Shown here one piece after another: positions 45,255 through 54,142 of a stretch of DNA of 64,000 nucleotides (position 1 is the first letter of the stretch; each line of letters starts with the position of its first letter). The position numbers were made by a program, and so were the translations under genes. The notes beneath the pieces are model-generated. The model did no database searches. It was not told the DNA's origin and worked only from the letters and a program-made list of their open reading frames with translations. Source of the stretch: JBLMXQ01 sp050257855. Its GTDB lineage: Bacteria > Acidobacteriota > Vicinamibacteria > Vicinamibacterales > CAVVIG01. The stretch spans positions 1-64,000 of the forward strand of contig JBLMXQ010000028.1 of assembly GCA_050257855.1 (NCBI GenBank). The letters are read 5' to 3'.

Positions 45255-47657
45255 GTGTTCATCGATCTGCGCCAGGCCTTCCGGGGGCTTCTCAAGGCTC
45301 CCGGGTTCACAGCCGCCGTGGTCGCGGTGCTGGCGCTCGGCATCGGCGCCAACACGGCGATCTTCAGCATCGTCTACGGGGTGGTGCTGAAGCCGCTTCC
45401 GTTCGCGGATTCGGGCCGGATCGTCGCGCTGCAGGCCACGACGCGCGGTGAGCCGGACGATATTTCCTACTCGGATCTCAAGGACTGGGCGGCGCAGTCG
45501 AAGACCGTGGATCGGATGGCCGGCTACGCCGAGAACGGCTCGACGCTGACCGGCGCCGGCGAAGCCGAGGCGCTGCCGGTCGTGGCCGTGAGCGGCGACT
45601 TCTTCCAGATTCTCGGCGTCCCGCCGCTGCGCGGCCGATGGCTCACCGCGGCCGACGACGGCAAGGGGATCGCGCGAACGGTGGTCATCGCCGAGCAGCT
45701 CTGGGAAAAGCACTTCCACCGCGACGAGAACGTCCTCGGCCGCCTCGCGACCTTCGACGGCCAGCCGGCCACGATCGTCGGGATCATGCCGCGCGCGTTC
45801 GAGTTCCCGTTCGCCTCCGACACGATCCAGGCCTGGTTTCCGATGCACGCGCTGGGGTTGACGTCGATGTTCGCCGATCAGCGCGGCGCGTCGTTCCTCC
45901 GCGGCATCGGTCATCTCCGCGCCGGGGCGACTCTCGATCAGGCGAACGCGGAGCTCGCGACGATCGCCGCGCGCCTCGCCGCGCAGTATCCCGACTCGAA
46001 CCAGCAGCGCAGCGCGTACGCGACGCCGCTCCGGCAGGTCCTGGTGAAGGACTATCGACTGGGCCTGCTCGTGCTGCTCGGCGCGGTCGGCGGCGTCCTG
46101 CTGATTGCCTGCGTGAACGTCGCGAATCTGCTGCTCGTGCGCGGGACGACGCGCCGGCGGGAAATCGCCATCCGGATCGCGCTCGGTGCGGGGCGCGCGC
46201 GCCTGGTGCGCCAGCTCCTGACCGAAGCTGCGCTGCTCGCGATCGCGGGCGGAGCCGGCGGCCTGCTGCTGGCCGCGTGGGGTGAGCAGGCGCTCGTGGC
46301 GGCGACGCCCATCGACATCCCGCGCCTCCATCAGGTCGGACTCGACGGCACCGTCCTCGCGTTCGCGTTGATCTGTTCGGCCGCCACGGCGCTGGTGTTC
46401 GGACTCATGCCTGCCCTGCAGTCGTCGCGGACCGGGGCGGGCGACGCGCTGAAAGACGACTCGCGCGGATCGACCGGCGGCCGCAGCGCGCGGACGCGGC
46501 AGGCGCTCGTCGTCGCGGAGGTGGCCCTGTCGCTCGTGCTGCTCGCGGGCGCCGGCCTGCTCGTGCGGAGCCTGCTGCGGCTGCTGGACGTCAACCCCGG
46601 CTTCGTGCCCGAGCGCGCCGCCACGATGGGGACGCTCCTGCCGGCCTCGCGCTATACCGATTCGGCGTCGCGCGTGGCGTTCTACCACCGGCTGCTCGAC
46701 GAGCTGCACCGGATACCGGGCGTCAGCGCGGCCGGCATCTCGACGACGATTCCGCTGTCGGGCAGCAACGTCAGTGTCGGCATCCGGATCCCGGGTCGTC
46801 CCGACGATCCGGCGCATCGCGAGAGCGCGCCCTACTTCGCGGTCAGCCCGGACTACTTCAAGGCGATGGGAATTCCGCTCGTGCGGGGCCGCGCCTTCAC
46901 CGACGCCGACGAGTCGTCGGGGCCGGTCGCGATCGTCAGCGAGGCGTTCGCGCGCAGGCACTGGCCCGGCGAGGATCCGGTCGGCAAGATCATCACGCTC
47001 AACTACGGCAAGCGCGAGCCGCGGCAGATCGTCGGCGTCGCCGGCGAGGTGAAGCAGAGCACGCTCGAAGAGGCGACGACCGGCGCCGTCTACGCGCCGT
47101 TCGCGCAGACGCCGTGGCCGTTCCTCGAGGCCGTGGTGCGCACGGGCGGCGATCCGACGGCCGCCGCGGCCGCGCTGCGCGGCGTGCTGCCGGCCCTCGA
47201 TCCGACGATGGCGCCGCCGGACGTCAAGCTGCTCACGGTCTACGTGCGGCAGGCGACGGCGACGCCGCGCTTCACGGCCGCTCTCATCGGCAGCTTCGCC
47301 GCGCTCGCGGCGCTCCTCGCCGCCATCGGCCTGTACGGCGTGATGGCATACACGGTGGCCCAGCGGCGGCGGGAGATCGGGATCCGAATCGCGCTGGGCG
47401 CGCAGCCCTCGGACGTTCGCAACCTGGTCCTCGGGCAGGCGGTCCGCATGGGCGCAGCCGGCGTGGCCATCGGCCTCGCGGGGGCGCTCGCGGCGACGCG
47501 GGTCCTCGGGAGCCTGCTTTTCCGCGTCAGCGCGTCCGACCCGGGGACGTTTGCCGCCGTCTGCGCGCTGCTCGCGGGCGTCGTGCTGCTCGCGGCATAC
47601 GTTCCGGCGCGGCGCGCGTCGGCGGTCGATCCGTCGGTGGCGTTGAGGGCGGAATGA
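45255..47657 (+). CDS. Duplicated FtsX/MacB-type ABC permease (ADOP-like)
   Basis: The protein has 800 residues; GTG 45255 with AGAGGG upstream. Two MacB_PCD + FtsX halves are fused, with eight hydrophobic segments. They include VVAVLALGIGANTAIFSIVY, LLGAVGGVLLIACVNVANLL, LLTEAALLAIAGGAGGLLLA, VAEVALSLVLLAGAGLLV, GSFAALAALLAAIGLYGVMA and AVCALLAGVVLLAAYV. Periplasmic domains carry VSGDFFQILGVPPLRGRWL and VSPDYFKAMGIPLVRGRAF. The repeated RRREI(G/A)IRIALGA motif after the first FtsX helices is characteristic. Acidobacterial duplicated orphan permeases often lack an ATPase; here one precedes it by 63 bases, giving a complete adaptor-ATPase-permease set. Probable substrates are peptides, lipoproteins or antibiotics (inference). 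Confidence 0.92.
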   Translation: MFIDLRQAFRGLLKAPGFTAAVVAVLALGIGANTAIFSIVYGVVLKPLPFADSGRIVALQATTRGEPDDISYSDLKDWAAQSKTVDRMAGYAENGSTLTGAGEAEALPVVAVSGDFFQILGVPPLRGRWLTAADDGKGIARTVVIAEQLWEKHFHRDENVLGRLATFDGQPATIVGIMPRAFEFPFASDTIQAWFPMHALGLTSMFADQRGASFLRGIGHLRAGATLDQANAELATIAARLAAQYPDSNQQRSAYATPLRQVLVKDYRLGLLVLLGAVGGVLLIACVNVANLLLVRGTTRRREIAIRIALGAGRARLVRQLLTEAALLAIAGGAGGLLLAAWGEQALVAATPIDIPRLHQVGLDGTVLAFALICSAATALVFGLMPALQSSRTGAGDALKDDSRGSTGGRSARTRQALVVAEVALSLVLLAGAGLLVRSLLRLLDVNPGFVPERAATMGTLLPASRYTDSASRVAFYHRLLDELHRIPGVSAAGISTTIPLSGSNVSVGIRIPGRPDDPAHRESAPYFAVSPDYFKAMGIPLVRGRAFTDADESSGPVAIVSEAFARRHWPGEDPVGKIITLNYGKREPRQIVGVAGEVKQSTLEEATTGAVYAPFAQTPWPFLEAVVRTGGDPTAAAAALRGVLPALDPTMAPPDVKLLTVYVRQATATPRFTAALIGSFAALAALLAAIGLYGVMAYTVAQRRREIGIRIALGAQPSDVRNLVLGQAVRMGAAGVAIGLAGALAATRVLGSLLFRVSASDPGTFAAVCALLAGVVLLAAYVPARRASAVDPSVALRAE

Positions 47658-47665
47658 AGGCGCAT

Positions 47666-47711
47666 GGGACGGCCTGAAGGCATGGGACGGCCTGAAGGCC
47701 GTCCCCTACCG
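47666..47711. repeat. Palindromic repeat array D (one partial, one full copy)
   Basis: A truncated copy (GGGACGGCCTGAAGG at 47666-47680) is followed by a complete one at 47684-47711 ending CCCCTACCG. It sits between the permease stop and the second ATPase, the same family as array A. Confidence 0.82.
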
Positions 47712-47743
47712 TAACAACATCCGGCAGCGCAGCAAGAACGCCA

Positions 47744-48412
47744 ATGCTCATTTCCCTGCGGAACGTCGAAAAATCCTATCCGGTCGGCGTCGGGCGCTCG
47801 TACGTCCTGCGCCGGGTCAACGTGGACGTCAAGGACGGCGAGTTCGTCTCGATCATGGGACCCTCGGGCGCCGGCAAGTCGACCCTCCTGCACATCCTCG
47901 GGATGCACGACAGCGCCTGGACGGGCGAGTACTACTTCAGCGACCAGCCCGTACACCGGCTCACCCCGAAGCAGCGCGCGGAGCTCCACAAGAAGCACAT
48001 CGGCTTCGTGTTCCAGAGCTACCACCTGCTCGACAACCTGACGGTGTACGAGAACCTCGAGATCCCGCTGTCGTACCGGAACGTGAGCCGCAAGGACCGC
48101 CAGAGCATGGTGGCGGACATCCTCGACCGGTTCCAGATCGTCGGGAAGAAGGATCTCTATCCGAACCAGCTTTCGGGCGGGCAGCAGCAGCTGGTGGGCG
48201 TCGCGCGGGCGGTGATCGCCAACCCGCAGGTGATCCTCGCCGACGAGCCGACCGGCAACCTGCATTCGGCGCAGGGCAAGGAGATCATGGAGCTGTTCCG
48301 GACGCTGAACGAAGCCGGGACGACGATCGTGCAGGTGACGCACTCGGAGGTCAACGCGTCCTACGGCGCGCGGATCATCCAGCTCCGCGACGGCTGGGTG
48401 GTGGACGACTAG
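47744..48412 (+). CDS. Second ABC ATP-binding protein, variant signature
   Basis: The protein has 222 residues. Walker A GPSGAGKST, Q-loop FVFQSYHLLDNLTV and Walker B VILADEPTGNL are canonical. The signature reads LSGGQQQLVGVARAV (Leu where Arg is usual after QQQ), the D-loop reads GNLHS instead of GNLDS, and the switch reads VTHSEVNA. It belongs to the MacB/LolD-like group. No second permease accompanies it, so it may pair with the duplicated permease as a heterodimer with the first ATPase, or serve a permease elsewhere. The changes hint at reduced ATPase turnover but leave the catalytic Glu (DEP) intact. Confidence 0.9.
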   Translation: MLISLRNVEKSYPVGVGRSYVLRRVNVDVKDGEFVSIMGPSGAGKSTLLHILGMHDSAWTGEYYFSDQPVHRLTPKQRAELHKKHIGFVFQSYHLLDNLTVYENLEIPLSYRNVSRKDRQSMVADILDRFQIVGKKDLYPNQLSGGQQQLVGVARAVIANPQVILADEPTGNLHSAQGKEIMELFRTLNEAGTTIVQVTHSEVNASYGARIIQLRDGWVVDD

Positions 48413-48474
48413 CGCCGCAACCAGCCGCCCATGTCGAGCGTCTAAGGGAGCAACTTCTTACCGGGGAGACCGCC

Positions 48475-49899
48475 GTGGCTACAGCCCCTACCTGGCCGCT
48501 CGAGACGGCCGACCGCGTCGACATCCGCACCGCGCCGCCGCAGGCGGCGGCACCCCGCGTGCTCATCGCGGACGATCAGCCGGACGTCCTCGAGGCCCTG
48601 CGGCTGCTGCTCAAGAGCGAAGGCTTCCGGATCGATTCCGCGGGATCGCCGGTCGCGATCCTCGACGCGGTGGACGCGGCGGAATTCGACGTGCTGCTGA
48701 TGGACCTGAACTACGCGCGCGACACGACGTCGGGCGAGGAGGGCCTCGACCTGCTGTCGCAGCTTCGCGCGCACGACGCCACGCTCCCGATCGTCGTGAT
48801 GACCGCCTGGGGCAGCGTCGAGGTCGCGGTCGAGGCGATGCGGCGCGGCGCGCGCGACTTCATCCAGAAGCCCTGGGACAACGCGCGGCTCCTGTCGATC
48901 CTGCGCACGCAGGGCGAGCTGGCGCGCGCCCTGCGCCAGCAGCAGCGGCTCGAGGCCGAAAACCGATCGCTCAGGCCGAACGCGCGGCCCCTGCTCATCG
49001 CCGAGGCGCCGTCGATGCGGCCGGTCATCGAGCTGATCTCGCGCGTCGGACCGTCGGAGGCCAACGTCCTCATCACCGGCGAGAACGGCACGGGCAAAGG
49101 CACCGTCGCGCAGGCGATTCACGCCCTGTCGGAGCGTAACGGCAAGGGCCTGGTCACCGTGAACGCCGGCGGGCTCTCGGAAGGCGTGTTCGAGAGCGAG
49201 CTGTTCGGCCACGTGAAGGGCGCGTTCACCGACGCGAAGACGGATCGGGTGGGACGGTTCGAGCTCGCCGACGGCGGCACCCTGTTCCTCGACGAGATCG
49301 CGAACGTGCCGCTCAACCTGCAGCCGAAGCTGCTGCGCGTGCTCGAGACCGGCGACTTCGAGCGCGTCGGATCCTCGCGCACGCGCCACGTCAACGTGCG
49401 GATCCTCTCGGCCACCAACGCCAGCCTGGCCGACGAGGTCGGGTCGGGTCGCTTCCGCCAGGATCTGCTCTTCCGGCTCAACACGATCGAGATCGCGCTG
49501 CCGCCGCTGCGCGGCCGGCGGGAGGATATCCCGGCGCTCGCGTCGCATTTCCTCCGGCAGCACGCGCAGCGGTATCGCAAGACCATCAACGGCTTCGAGC
49601 CGGCGGCGCTGCAGGCGCTGCTCGACCATCCCTGGCCGGGCAACATCCGCGAGCTCGATCACGCCGTCGAGCGCGGCGTATTGATGGCGCAGGGCCCGAC
49701 GATTCGAGCCGGCGAGCTCGGGCTTCGGATCGATCGCGATTCCACCTCGCGGCTCGAAGACATGAGCCTGGAGGACGTCGAGGGCTTCCTGATCAAGAAG
49801 GCGATGGCCCGCTACGACGGCAACGTCAGCCAGGCGGCGAAAGCGCTCGGACTCAGCCGAAGCGCCCTCTACCGCCGCCTCCAGCGATACGGGCTGTAG
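48475..49899 (+). CDS. NtrC-family sigma-54-dependent response regulator
   Basis: The protein has 474 residues; GTG 48475 with GGGGAG upstream. Receiver domain about 27-145 with phospho-acceptor D77 (VLLMDLNYARDTTSG); AAA+ domain with Walker A GENGTGKG (about 202-209), the sigma-54 contact loop GAFTDA (249-254) in place of GAFTGA, Walker B GGTLFLDE (267-274), and an R-finger region. The C-terminal Fis-type HTH ends GLSRSALYRRLQRYGL. It activates sigma-54 RNA polymerase from distant sites once phosphorylated. The kinase gene follows, and a sigma-54 promoter with an inverted repeat precedes the cluster, so the export operon is its probable target. Confidence 0.93.
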   Translation: MATAPTWPLETADRVDIRTAPPQAAAPRVLIADDQPDVLEALRLLLKSEGFRIDSAGSPVAILDAVDAAEFDVLLMDLNYARDTTSGEEGLDLLSQLRAHDATLPIVVMTAWGSVEVAVEAMRRGARDFIQKPWDNARLLSILRTQGELARALRQQQRLEAENRSLRPNARPLLIAEAPSMRPVIELISRVGPSEANVLITGENGTGKGTVAQAIHALSERNGKGLVTVNAGGLSEGVFESELFGHVKGAFTDAKTDRVGRFELADGGTLFLDEIANVPLNLQPKLLRVLETGDFERVGSSRTRHVNVRILSATNASLADEVGSGRFRQDLLFRLNTIEIALPPLRGRREDIPALASHFLRQHAQRYRKTINGFEPAALQALLDHPWPGNIRELDHAVERGVLMAQGPTIRAGELGLRIDRDSTSRLEDMSLEDVEGFLIKKAMARYDGNVSQAAKALGLSRSALYRRLQRYGL

Positions 49900-49953
49900 C
49901 TCCGGGCCTGAGGCCTGGGTCTCGGGGCCGGGGCAACGGACCGTGATGAGGTC

Positions 49954-51387
49954 GTGACTCCTGAGAGCGCCGACGGCGACGTCGCGATCCGCGAAATCGA
50001 CCCGCCCGGGTTGCCGCCGGACGCGCGGCTGCGGTTCGATCAGCGGATCCTGCTCCTCGCGCTGGCAGCGGGGCTGCCCGCCGCGCTCGTCTCCCTGATC
50101 CTGCTCTGGACCGGAGACTTCACCCCCAAGGTGCAGTGGACGCTCACGGCCCTGATCGTTGGCGTGTGGGTCGGCTGCTCGTTCGGCGTCCGGCGCCGGG
50201 TGGTGCTGCCGCTGCAGACGCTGTCGAACCTGCTCGCGGCGCTGCGCGAGCGCGACTTCTCGATCCGCGCGAGGCGCGCGAGCGGCGACGACCCTCTCGG
50301 CGCGGTCATGCTCGAGGTCAACGTCCTCGCCTCCACGCTGCACGACCAGCGCCTCGGCGCGATCGAGGCGGGCGCGCTGCTCCGGACCGTGATGATCGAG
50401 ATCGACGTGGCGGTCTTCACGTTCGACAGCGAGGGGACGCTGCGCCTCGTCAACCGCGCCGGCGAGCAGCTTCTCGGCCGTCCGGCCGATGCGCTCCTCG
50501 GCCGCCCCGCGCAGGATCTCGGGCTCGCGTCCTATCTCGACGGCGTCTCGCCGCGCATCGTCGACCTGTCGTTCCCGGGAGCCACGGGCCGCTTCGAGGT
50601 GCGCCGCACGTTCTTCCGCCAGGAAGGGCGGCCGCACCAGCTGCTCGTGCTCGCCGACGTCAGCCGGCCGCTGCGCGACGAGGAGCGGCAGGCGTGGCAG
50701 CGGCTGATCCGCGTCATCGGACACGAGATCAACAACTCGCTGGCGCCGATCAAGTCGATCGCGGGCAGCCTGGAGTCGATGCTCGGGCGGACCGAGCTGC
50801 CCGACGACTGGACCGATGACATGCGCCGCGGGCTCGCGGTGATCGCCGCGCGCTCGGATTCGCTCAGCCGCTTCACGACGGCGTACGCACGCCTCGCCCG
50901 GCTCCCCGCGCCGCGGGTCGATGCGATTCGCATCGACCCGCTCGTGCGCCGCGTGGCGGGCGTCGAGACGCGGCTGCCGATTCGCATCGACGACGGAATG
51001 GACGTGACGGTCCGTGCGGATCCCGACCAGCTCGAGCAGCTCCTGATCAATCTCGTGCGCAACGCGGTGGACGCCGCGGCCGAGGCCGGCGGCGGCGTCA
51101 CCATCGGCTGGCGCTCGGGCGGCGGCGCGCTCGACCTCTGGATAGACGACGAAGGGGCGGGGCTGCCGAACGCGTCCAACCTGTTCGTACCGTTCTTCAC
51201 GACCAAGCCGGGCGGCTCGGGGATCGGCCTCGTGCTCAGCCGGCAGATCGCCGAAGCGCACGGCGGCACGCTGACGCTGGCGAACCGGACCGACCGCTCC
51301 GGCTGCCGCGCGCACCTCCGCCTTCCGCTGCCACTCGAGCGAGAGGCGCCAGACGAACGCCGCACCGAGCGGAGCGCGAGGCTCTAG
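49954..51387 (+). CDS. NtrY-like sensor histidine kinase
   Basis: The protein has 477 residues; GTG 49954. Two transmembrane helices at about 32-52 and 62-80 are followed by a HAMP-like linker (RRRVVLPLQTLSNLLAALRE), a PAS-like domain at about 147-240 (AVFTFDSEGTLRLVNRAGEQ), and a HisKA with H257 (IGHEINNSLAPIKSIAGSL). The HATPase domain has LLINLVRNAVDAA, IDDEGAGL, LFVPFFTTKPGGSGIGLVLS. The very short periplasmic loop suggests it senses membrane or cytoplasmic cues. The HEINNSLAPI box is that of NtrB/NtrY kinases that pair with NtrC-type regulators. It is the likely partner of the regulator 54 bases upstream. Confidence 0.93.
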   Translation: MTPESADGDVAIREIDPPGLPPDARLRFDQRILLLALAAGLPAALVSLILLWTGDFTPKVQWTLTALIVGVWVGCSFGVRRRVVLPLQTLSNLLAALRERDFSIRARRASGDDPLGAVMLEVNVLASTLHDQRLGAIEAGALLRTVMIEIDVAVFTFDSEGTLRLVNRAGEQLLGRPADALLGRPAQDLGLASYLDGVSPRIVDLSFPGATGRFEVRRTFFRQEGRPHQLLVLADVSRPLRDEERQAWQRLIRVIGHEINNSLAPIKSIAGSLESMLGRTELPDDWTDDMRRGLAVIAARSDSLSRFTTAYARLARLPAPRVDAIRIDPLVRRVAGVETRLPIRIDDGMDVTVRADPDQLEQLLINLVRNAVDAAAEAGGGVTIGWRSGGGALDLWIDDEGAGLPNASNLFVPFFTTKPGGSGIGLVLSRQIAEAHGGTLTLANRTDRSGCRAHLRLPLPLEREAPDERRTERSARL

Positions 51388-51431
51388 CCGGAGGGGCGAC
51401 GGCCCCCGTCGGCGGCCCGAGCGGCGCTCGA

Positions 51432-51764
51432 TCAGAACATCCGGCCGCCGAGGGGAACGTCGCGGTCCGGCGAGAGAAGCACGACCTCGCCTTCCGCGTC
51501 GGGAACGCCCAGGGTCAGGACCTCCGACACGAACGGCCCGATCTGCTTCGGCGGAAAATTGACGACCGCGACGACGAGCCGGCTCAGGAGATCCCGCGGC
51601 GTGTAATGCCGCGTCACCTGCGCCGACGATCGGCGCACGCCGATTCCTGGGCCGAAATCGATTTTCAGCTTGTAGGCCGGCTTGCGCGCCTCGGGGAACG
51701 GCTGGACGTCGACGATGCGCCCCACGCGCACGTCTACTTTTTCGAACTCGACGTAGGCAATCAT
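51432..51764 (-). CDS. csaA: CsaA-type tRNA-binding domain protein
   Basis: The protein has 110 residues, the normal CsaA length: an OB-fold tRNA-binding domain acting as a homodimer in the cytoplasm, with reported chaperone-like activity. Motifs: FEKVDVRVGRIVDVQPFPEA, AYKLKIDFG, SSAQVTRHYTP, VVAVVNFPPKQIGPFVSEVL, and a GGRMF end. The start at 51764 gives the standard MIAYVEFEKVD N-terminus; the longer upstream frame is not coding-like. Convergent with the kinase gene, divergent from the lone receiver. Confidence 0.92.
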   Translation of the reverse strand: MIAYVEFEKVDVRVGRIVDVQPFPEARKPAYKLKIDFGPGIGVRRSSAQVTRHYTPRDLLSRLVVAVVNFPPKQIGPFVSEVLTLGVPDAEGEVVLLSPDRDVPLGGRMF

Positions 51765-51884
51765 GATGGTCTGTCGTGAACTGGTGCGCTCGAGCGGCCC
51801 GACCGGCAGGAATCTGACACGAATCGCCAGCTCTGCGCAGCGGACCCGCTGATTTTCGTTGCCGTTGAGGCGGCACAGGACTTG

Positions 51885-52289
51885 ATGTCCCGCCGAACGA
51901 TGCGATCGGTCCCGATCGGTAATGTGCTCATCGTGGAAGACGATCCGGACACCCGCGAGATGCTCGCGACGCTGCTCTCGACCGAAGGCTTTCACGCCGT
52001 CGCCGCCGAAGACGGACTCGAGGCGCTGCACCTGCTGCGGACCGTGCGCCATCGTGCCCCCGAGACGCCGTGCCTGGTGCTCCTCGACCTGAAGATGCCG
52101 CGGCTGGGGGGCCAGGAGTTCCGGCGCGCGCAGCTCGGGGATCCGATCGTCGCCGGCGTGCCGATCGCGGTGATGTCGGGCGCGACGGATGCGGCAGAGC
52201 GGGCGCAGGATCTCGGTGCGGTGGCGACCGTGAGCAAGCCCATCGACTTCGAGGCACTCCTCCGCATCGTACGGCAATACTGCGCCTGA
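51885..52289 (+). CDS. Stand-alone response-regulator receiver protein
   Basis: The protein has 134 residues from ATG 51885 (a TTG at 51882 and ATG at 51900 are alternatives). A single CheY-like receiver: acidic pair in VLIVEDDPDTREML, phospho-acceptor Asp in LVLLDLKMPRLGG, Ser/Thr in IAVMSGATD and Lys in VSKPIDF. No output domain follows, so it would act by protein contact, like CheY or Spo0F. The adjacent kinases at 40824 and 49954 are candidate phosphodonors, but nothing in the sequence links them. Confidence 0.88.
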   Translation: MSRRTMRSVPIGNVLIVEDDPDTREMLATLLSTEGFHAVAAEDGLEALHLLRTVRHRAPETPCLVLLDLKMPRLGGQEFRRAQLGDPIVAGVPIAVMSGATDAAERAQDLGAVATVSKPIDFEALLRIVRQYCA

Positions 52290-52450
52290 GCGGACCGGTA
52301 GATTCTTCACAGCGGCGTCTGGATTTCGGTCGAGCAGGACCGGATCCGCACGAGCAAGGCCGCGAGAATCGAGCAATTCTGACACGATCGAAGACCGGCC
52401 GCCGCGGCACACCGGTTGCTCCATGAGCCGGCGCTCCCGGAATCAGGGCC

Positions 52451-52675
52451 ATGAACGAGATGAGGCGCGTGAACGAGGGTTTCGACCGCCTGCAGCGGCT
52501 GCTGCTCGCGATGAGGATCGGCGACGAACTGCGCGCCGCGGAAGCCGCCGCTGTGACGGGCCTCAGCGTCGAGGTGTGCCGGACGGTCTTCGAAGGGCTG
52601 GTGCGCGTCGGCCTCATGGCGCATCAGCAGGGCGACGCCTTCGTCCGGCGTTCGCTCAATCTGATAGCATCATGA
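52451..52675 (+). CDS. Small winged-helix-like protein
   Basis: The protein has 74 residues from ATG 52451. The N-terminal helix (MRRVNEGFDRLQRLLLAMRI) is followed by a HTH-like pattern LRAAEAAAVTGLSVEVCRTV and FEGLVRVGLMAHQQGDAFVR, the shape of a minimal winged helix (AEAAAxTGLS turn, recognition helix, beta wing). Probably a small regulator or a partner of one. It follows the lone receiver by 161 bases; I see no convincing promoter in between. Confidence 0.65.
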   Translation: MNEMRRVNEGFDRLQRLLLAMRIGDELRAAEAAAVTGLSVEVCRTVFEGLVRVGLMAHQQGDAFVRRSLNLIAS

Positions 52676-52836
52676 CGCACGGTCGGCTGCGACAGCGTCC
52701 TCCGGAAGTCTTCCGCAGAGCCCCCGGCCCGAAATCGCGCCCGCCGTCAGGTTGACGCGGTCGTCCAAAGGCCTGGGCTGCGGCACACCGCGTGCGCTCT
52801 GTCGAGACGTGACCGTCCATTGACGGATTCCCGACA

Positions 52837-54081
52837 GTGATCCCCGTGCCACCGCTCGCAGGCATCGTGGTCGCGGCACTCGGCGGCGCCGCGATCGGCG
52901 TCGAGCGCCAGCGGAGCGGCCATGCGACCGGCGTGGGAGCGCGGTTCGGCGGCGTGCGGACGTTCACGCTGCTCGGCGGCGCGGCGGGTCTGGCCGGCTG
53001 GCTCTCGTCGGCCGGCTTCGATGCGCTGGCGGTCGTCCTCACCGCCGGCTGCGTCGCGCTGGTGATCGCCGGCTATGTGGCGGCGAGCGGGCGCGACGTG
53101 GATGCCACGACGGAGGCCGCCGGCCTCGTCGTAATCGCCGCGGGCGTGCTGGCCGGCCTCGGATCCCTCGCCCTGGCGAGTGCCACCATCGCCGTTACCA
53201 CGCTGCTGCTCGTCGAGAAGTCCACCCTCCACGCCCTGGTCGGCCGCATCGACGACGAAGGCCTGCGCGCGGGCGTCCGGTTCGCCGTGATGGCGGTCGT
53301 GATTCTGCCTCTGCTGCCGGAGGGGCCCTACGGACCGCTCGGCGGCGTGCGGCCGCGCGAACTGTGGCTGCTGGTGCTGTTCTTCAGCGGCCTGAGCTTC
53401 GCCGGGTACCTGGCGCGCCGCGCGGTCGGCTCGCATCACGGCTACCCCATGGCGGGTCTGCTCGGCGGCATCGTCTCGTCGACCAGCGTCACGTTCACGT
53501 TCGCGCGGCTCAGCCGCACCGAACGCGCGGTCGCGGGTCCCCTGGCGCTCGGCACGATCGGCGCCTGCACGATGCTCTTCCCGCGCGTGCTGCTGGCGAC
53601 CGCTGTGCTGAACGTCGGCGTCGCGCGGGCGCTCCTTCCCTATCTCGTGCCTCCCTTCATCGTCGGTGCGGCCGCGCTCGTCATCGGCATACGCCGGAAC
53701 GATGGCGAGGTGGGCGGCACCTCGCTCGATAACCCGCTGCAGGTCGGCCCCGCGCTGCAGATGGCGGCCACGTTCCAGGTGGTGCTGTTCGCGGTAGCCG
53801 CGGTGCGCGAGTGGTTCGGCGCGGCCGGCCTGCTGGTCTCCGGCGCCGTCCTCGGGCTGACCGATGTCGACGCCCTCACCATCTCCATGAGCAAGGCTGC
53901 GTCGGCCGGCGTCGCGGCCGGCATCGCCGCCGAGGCGATCGCCATCGGGATCCTCGCCAATTCCGCGATGAAGCTCGCGCTGGCGACCGCGCTCGGCGCA
54001 CCGGGGTACCGGCGCCTGGGCGTTCCCGTGCTCATCGCGATGCTGGCCGCGGCGGCCATCGCCATAAAGATGATGCGGTAG
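52837..54081 (+). CDS. MgtC/SapB-DUF4010 family membrane protein
   Basis: The protein has 414 residues; GTG 52837. It has about 12 hydrophobic segments. The first ~140 residues match MgtC/SapB: GGAAIGVERQRSGHA, FGGVRTFTLLGGAAGL, VEKSTLHALV. The remainder is DUF4010-like: LLPEGPYGPLGGVRPRELW, GLLGGIVSSTSVTFTFARLS, FGAAGLLVSGAVLGLTDVDA and ANSAMKLALATALG. These proteins are inner-membrane; MgtC itself is linked to Mg2+ stress and ATP-synthase regulation, but the fused family has no settled function. No Mg2+-responsive leader is visible. Confidence 0.88.
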   Translation: MIPVPPLAGIVVAALGGAAIGVERQRSGHATGVGARFGGVRTFTLLGGAAGLAGWLSSAGFDALAVVLTAGCVALVIAGYVAASGRDVDATTEAAGLVVIAAGVLAGLGSLALASATIAVTTLLLVEKSTLHALVGRIDDEGLRAGVRFAVMAVVILPLLPEGPYGPLGGVRPRELWLLVLFFSGLSFAGYLARRAVGSHHGYPMAGLLGGIVSSTSVTFTFARLSRTERAVAGPLALGTIGACTMLFPRVLLATAVLNVGVARALLPYLVPPFIVGAAALVIGIRRNDGEVGGTSLDNPLQVGPALQMAATFQVVLFAVAAVREWFGAAGLLVSGAVLGLTDVDALTISMSKAASAGVAAGIAAEAIAIGILANSAMKLALATALGAPGYRRLGVPVLIAMLAAAAIAIKMMR

Positions 54082-54127
54082 CCGGCGCCCCCTTTTCGGC
54101 GGCGCCGTGCTCCGGAGCGTGCCACGG

Positions 54128-54133
54128 TATACT
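54128..54133 (+). promoter_or_regulatory. -10-like TATACT just upstream of the M14 peptidase start
   Basis: TATACT is followed by 9 bases and then ATG 54143, with no Shine-Dalgarno sequence between. Transcription would start within 3 bases of the ATG, consistent with a leaderless mRNA. No good -35 is visible. Confidence 0.35.
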
Positions 54134-54142
54134 TCCGCGTCT

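Noticed and set aside
54083..54107. Hairpin CGGCGCC/GGCGCCG after the MgtC-like gene as a terminator
   Set aside because: The loop is 11 bases and no T run follows on either strand.
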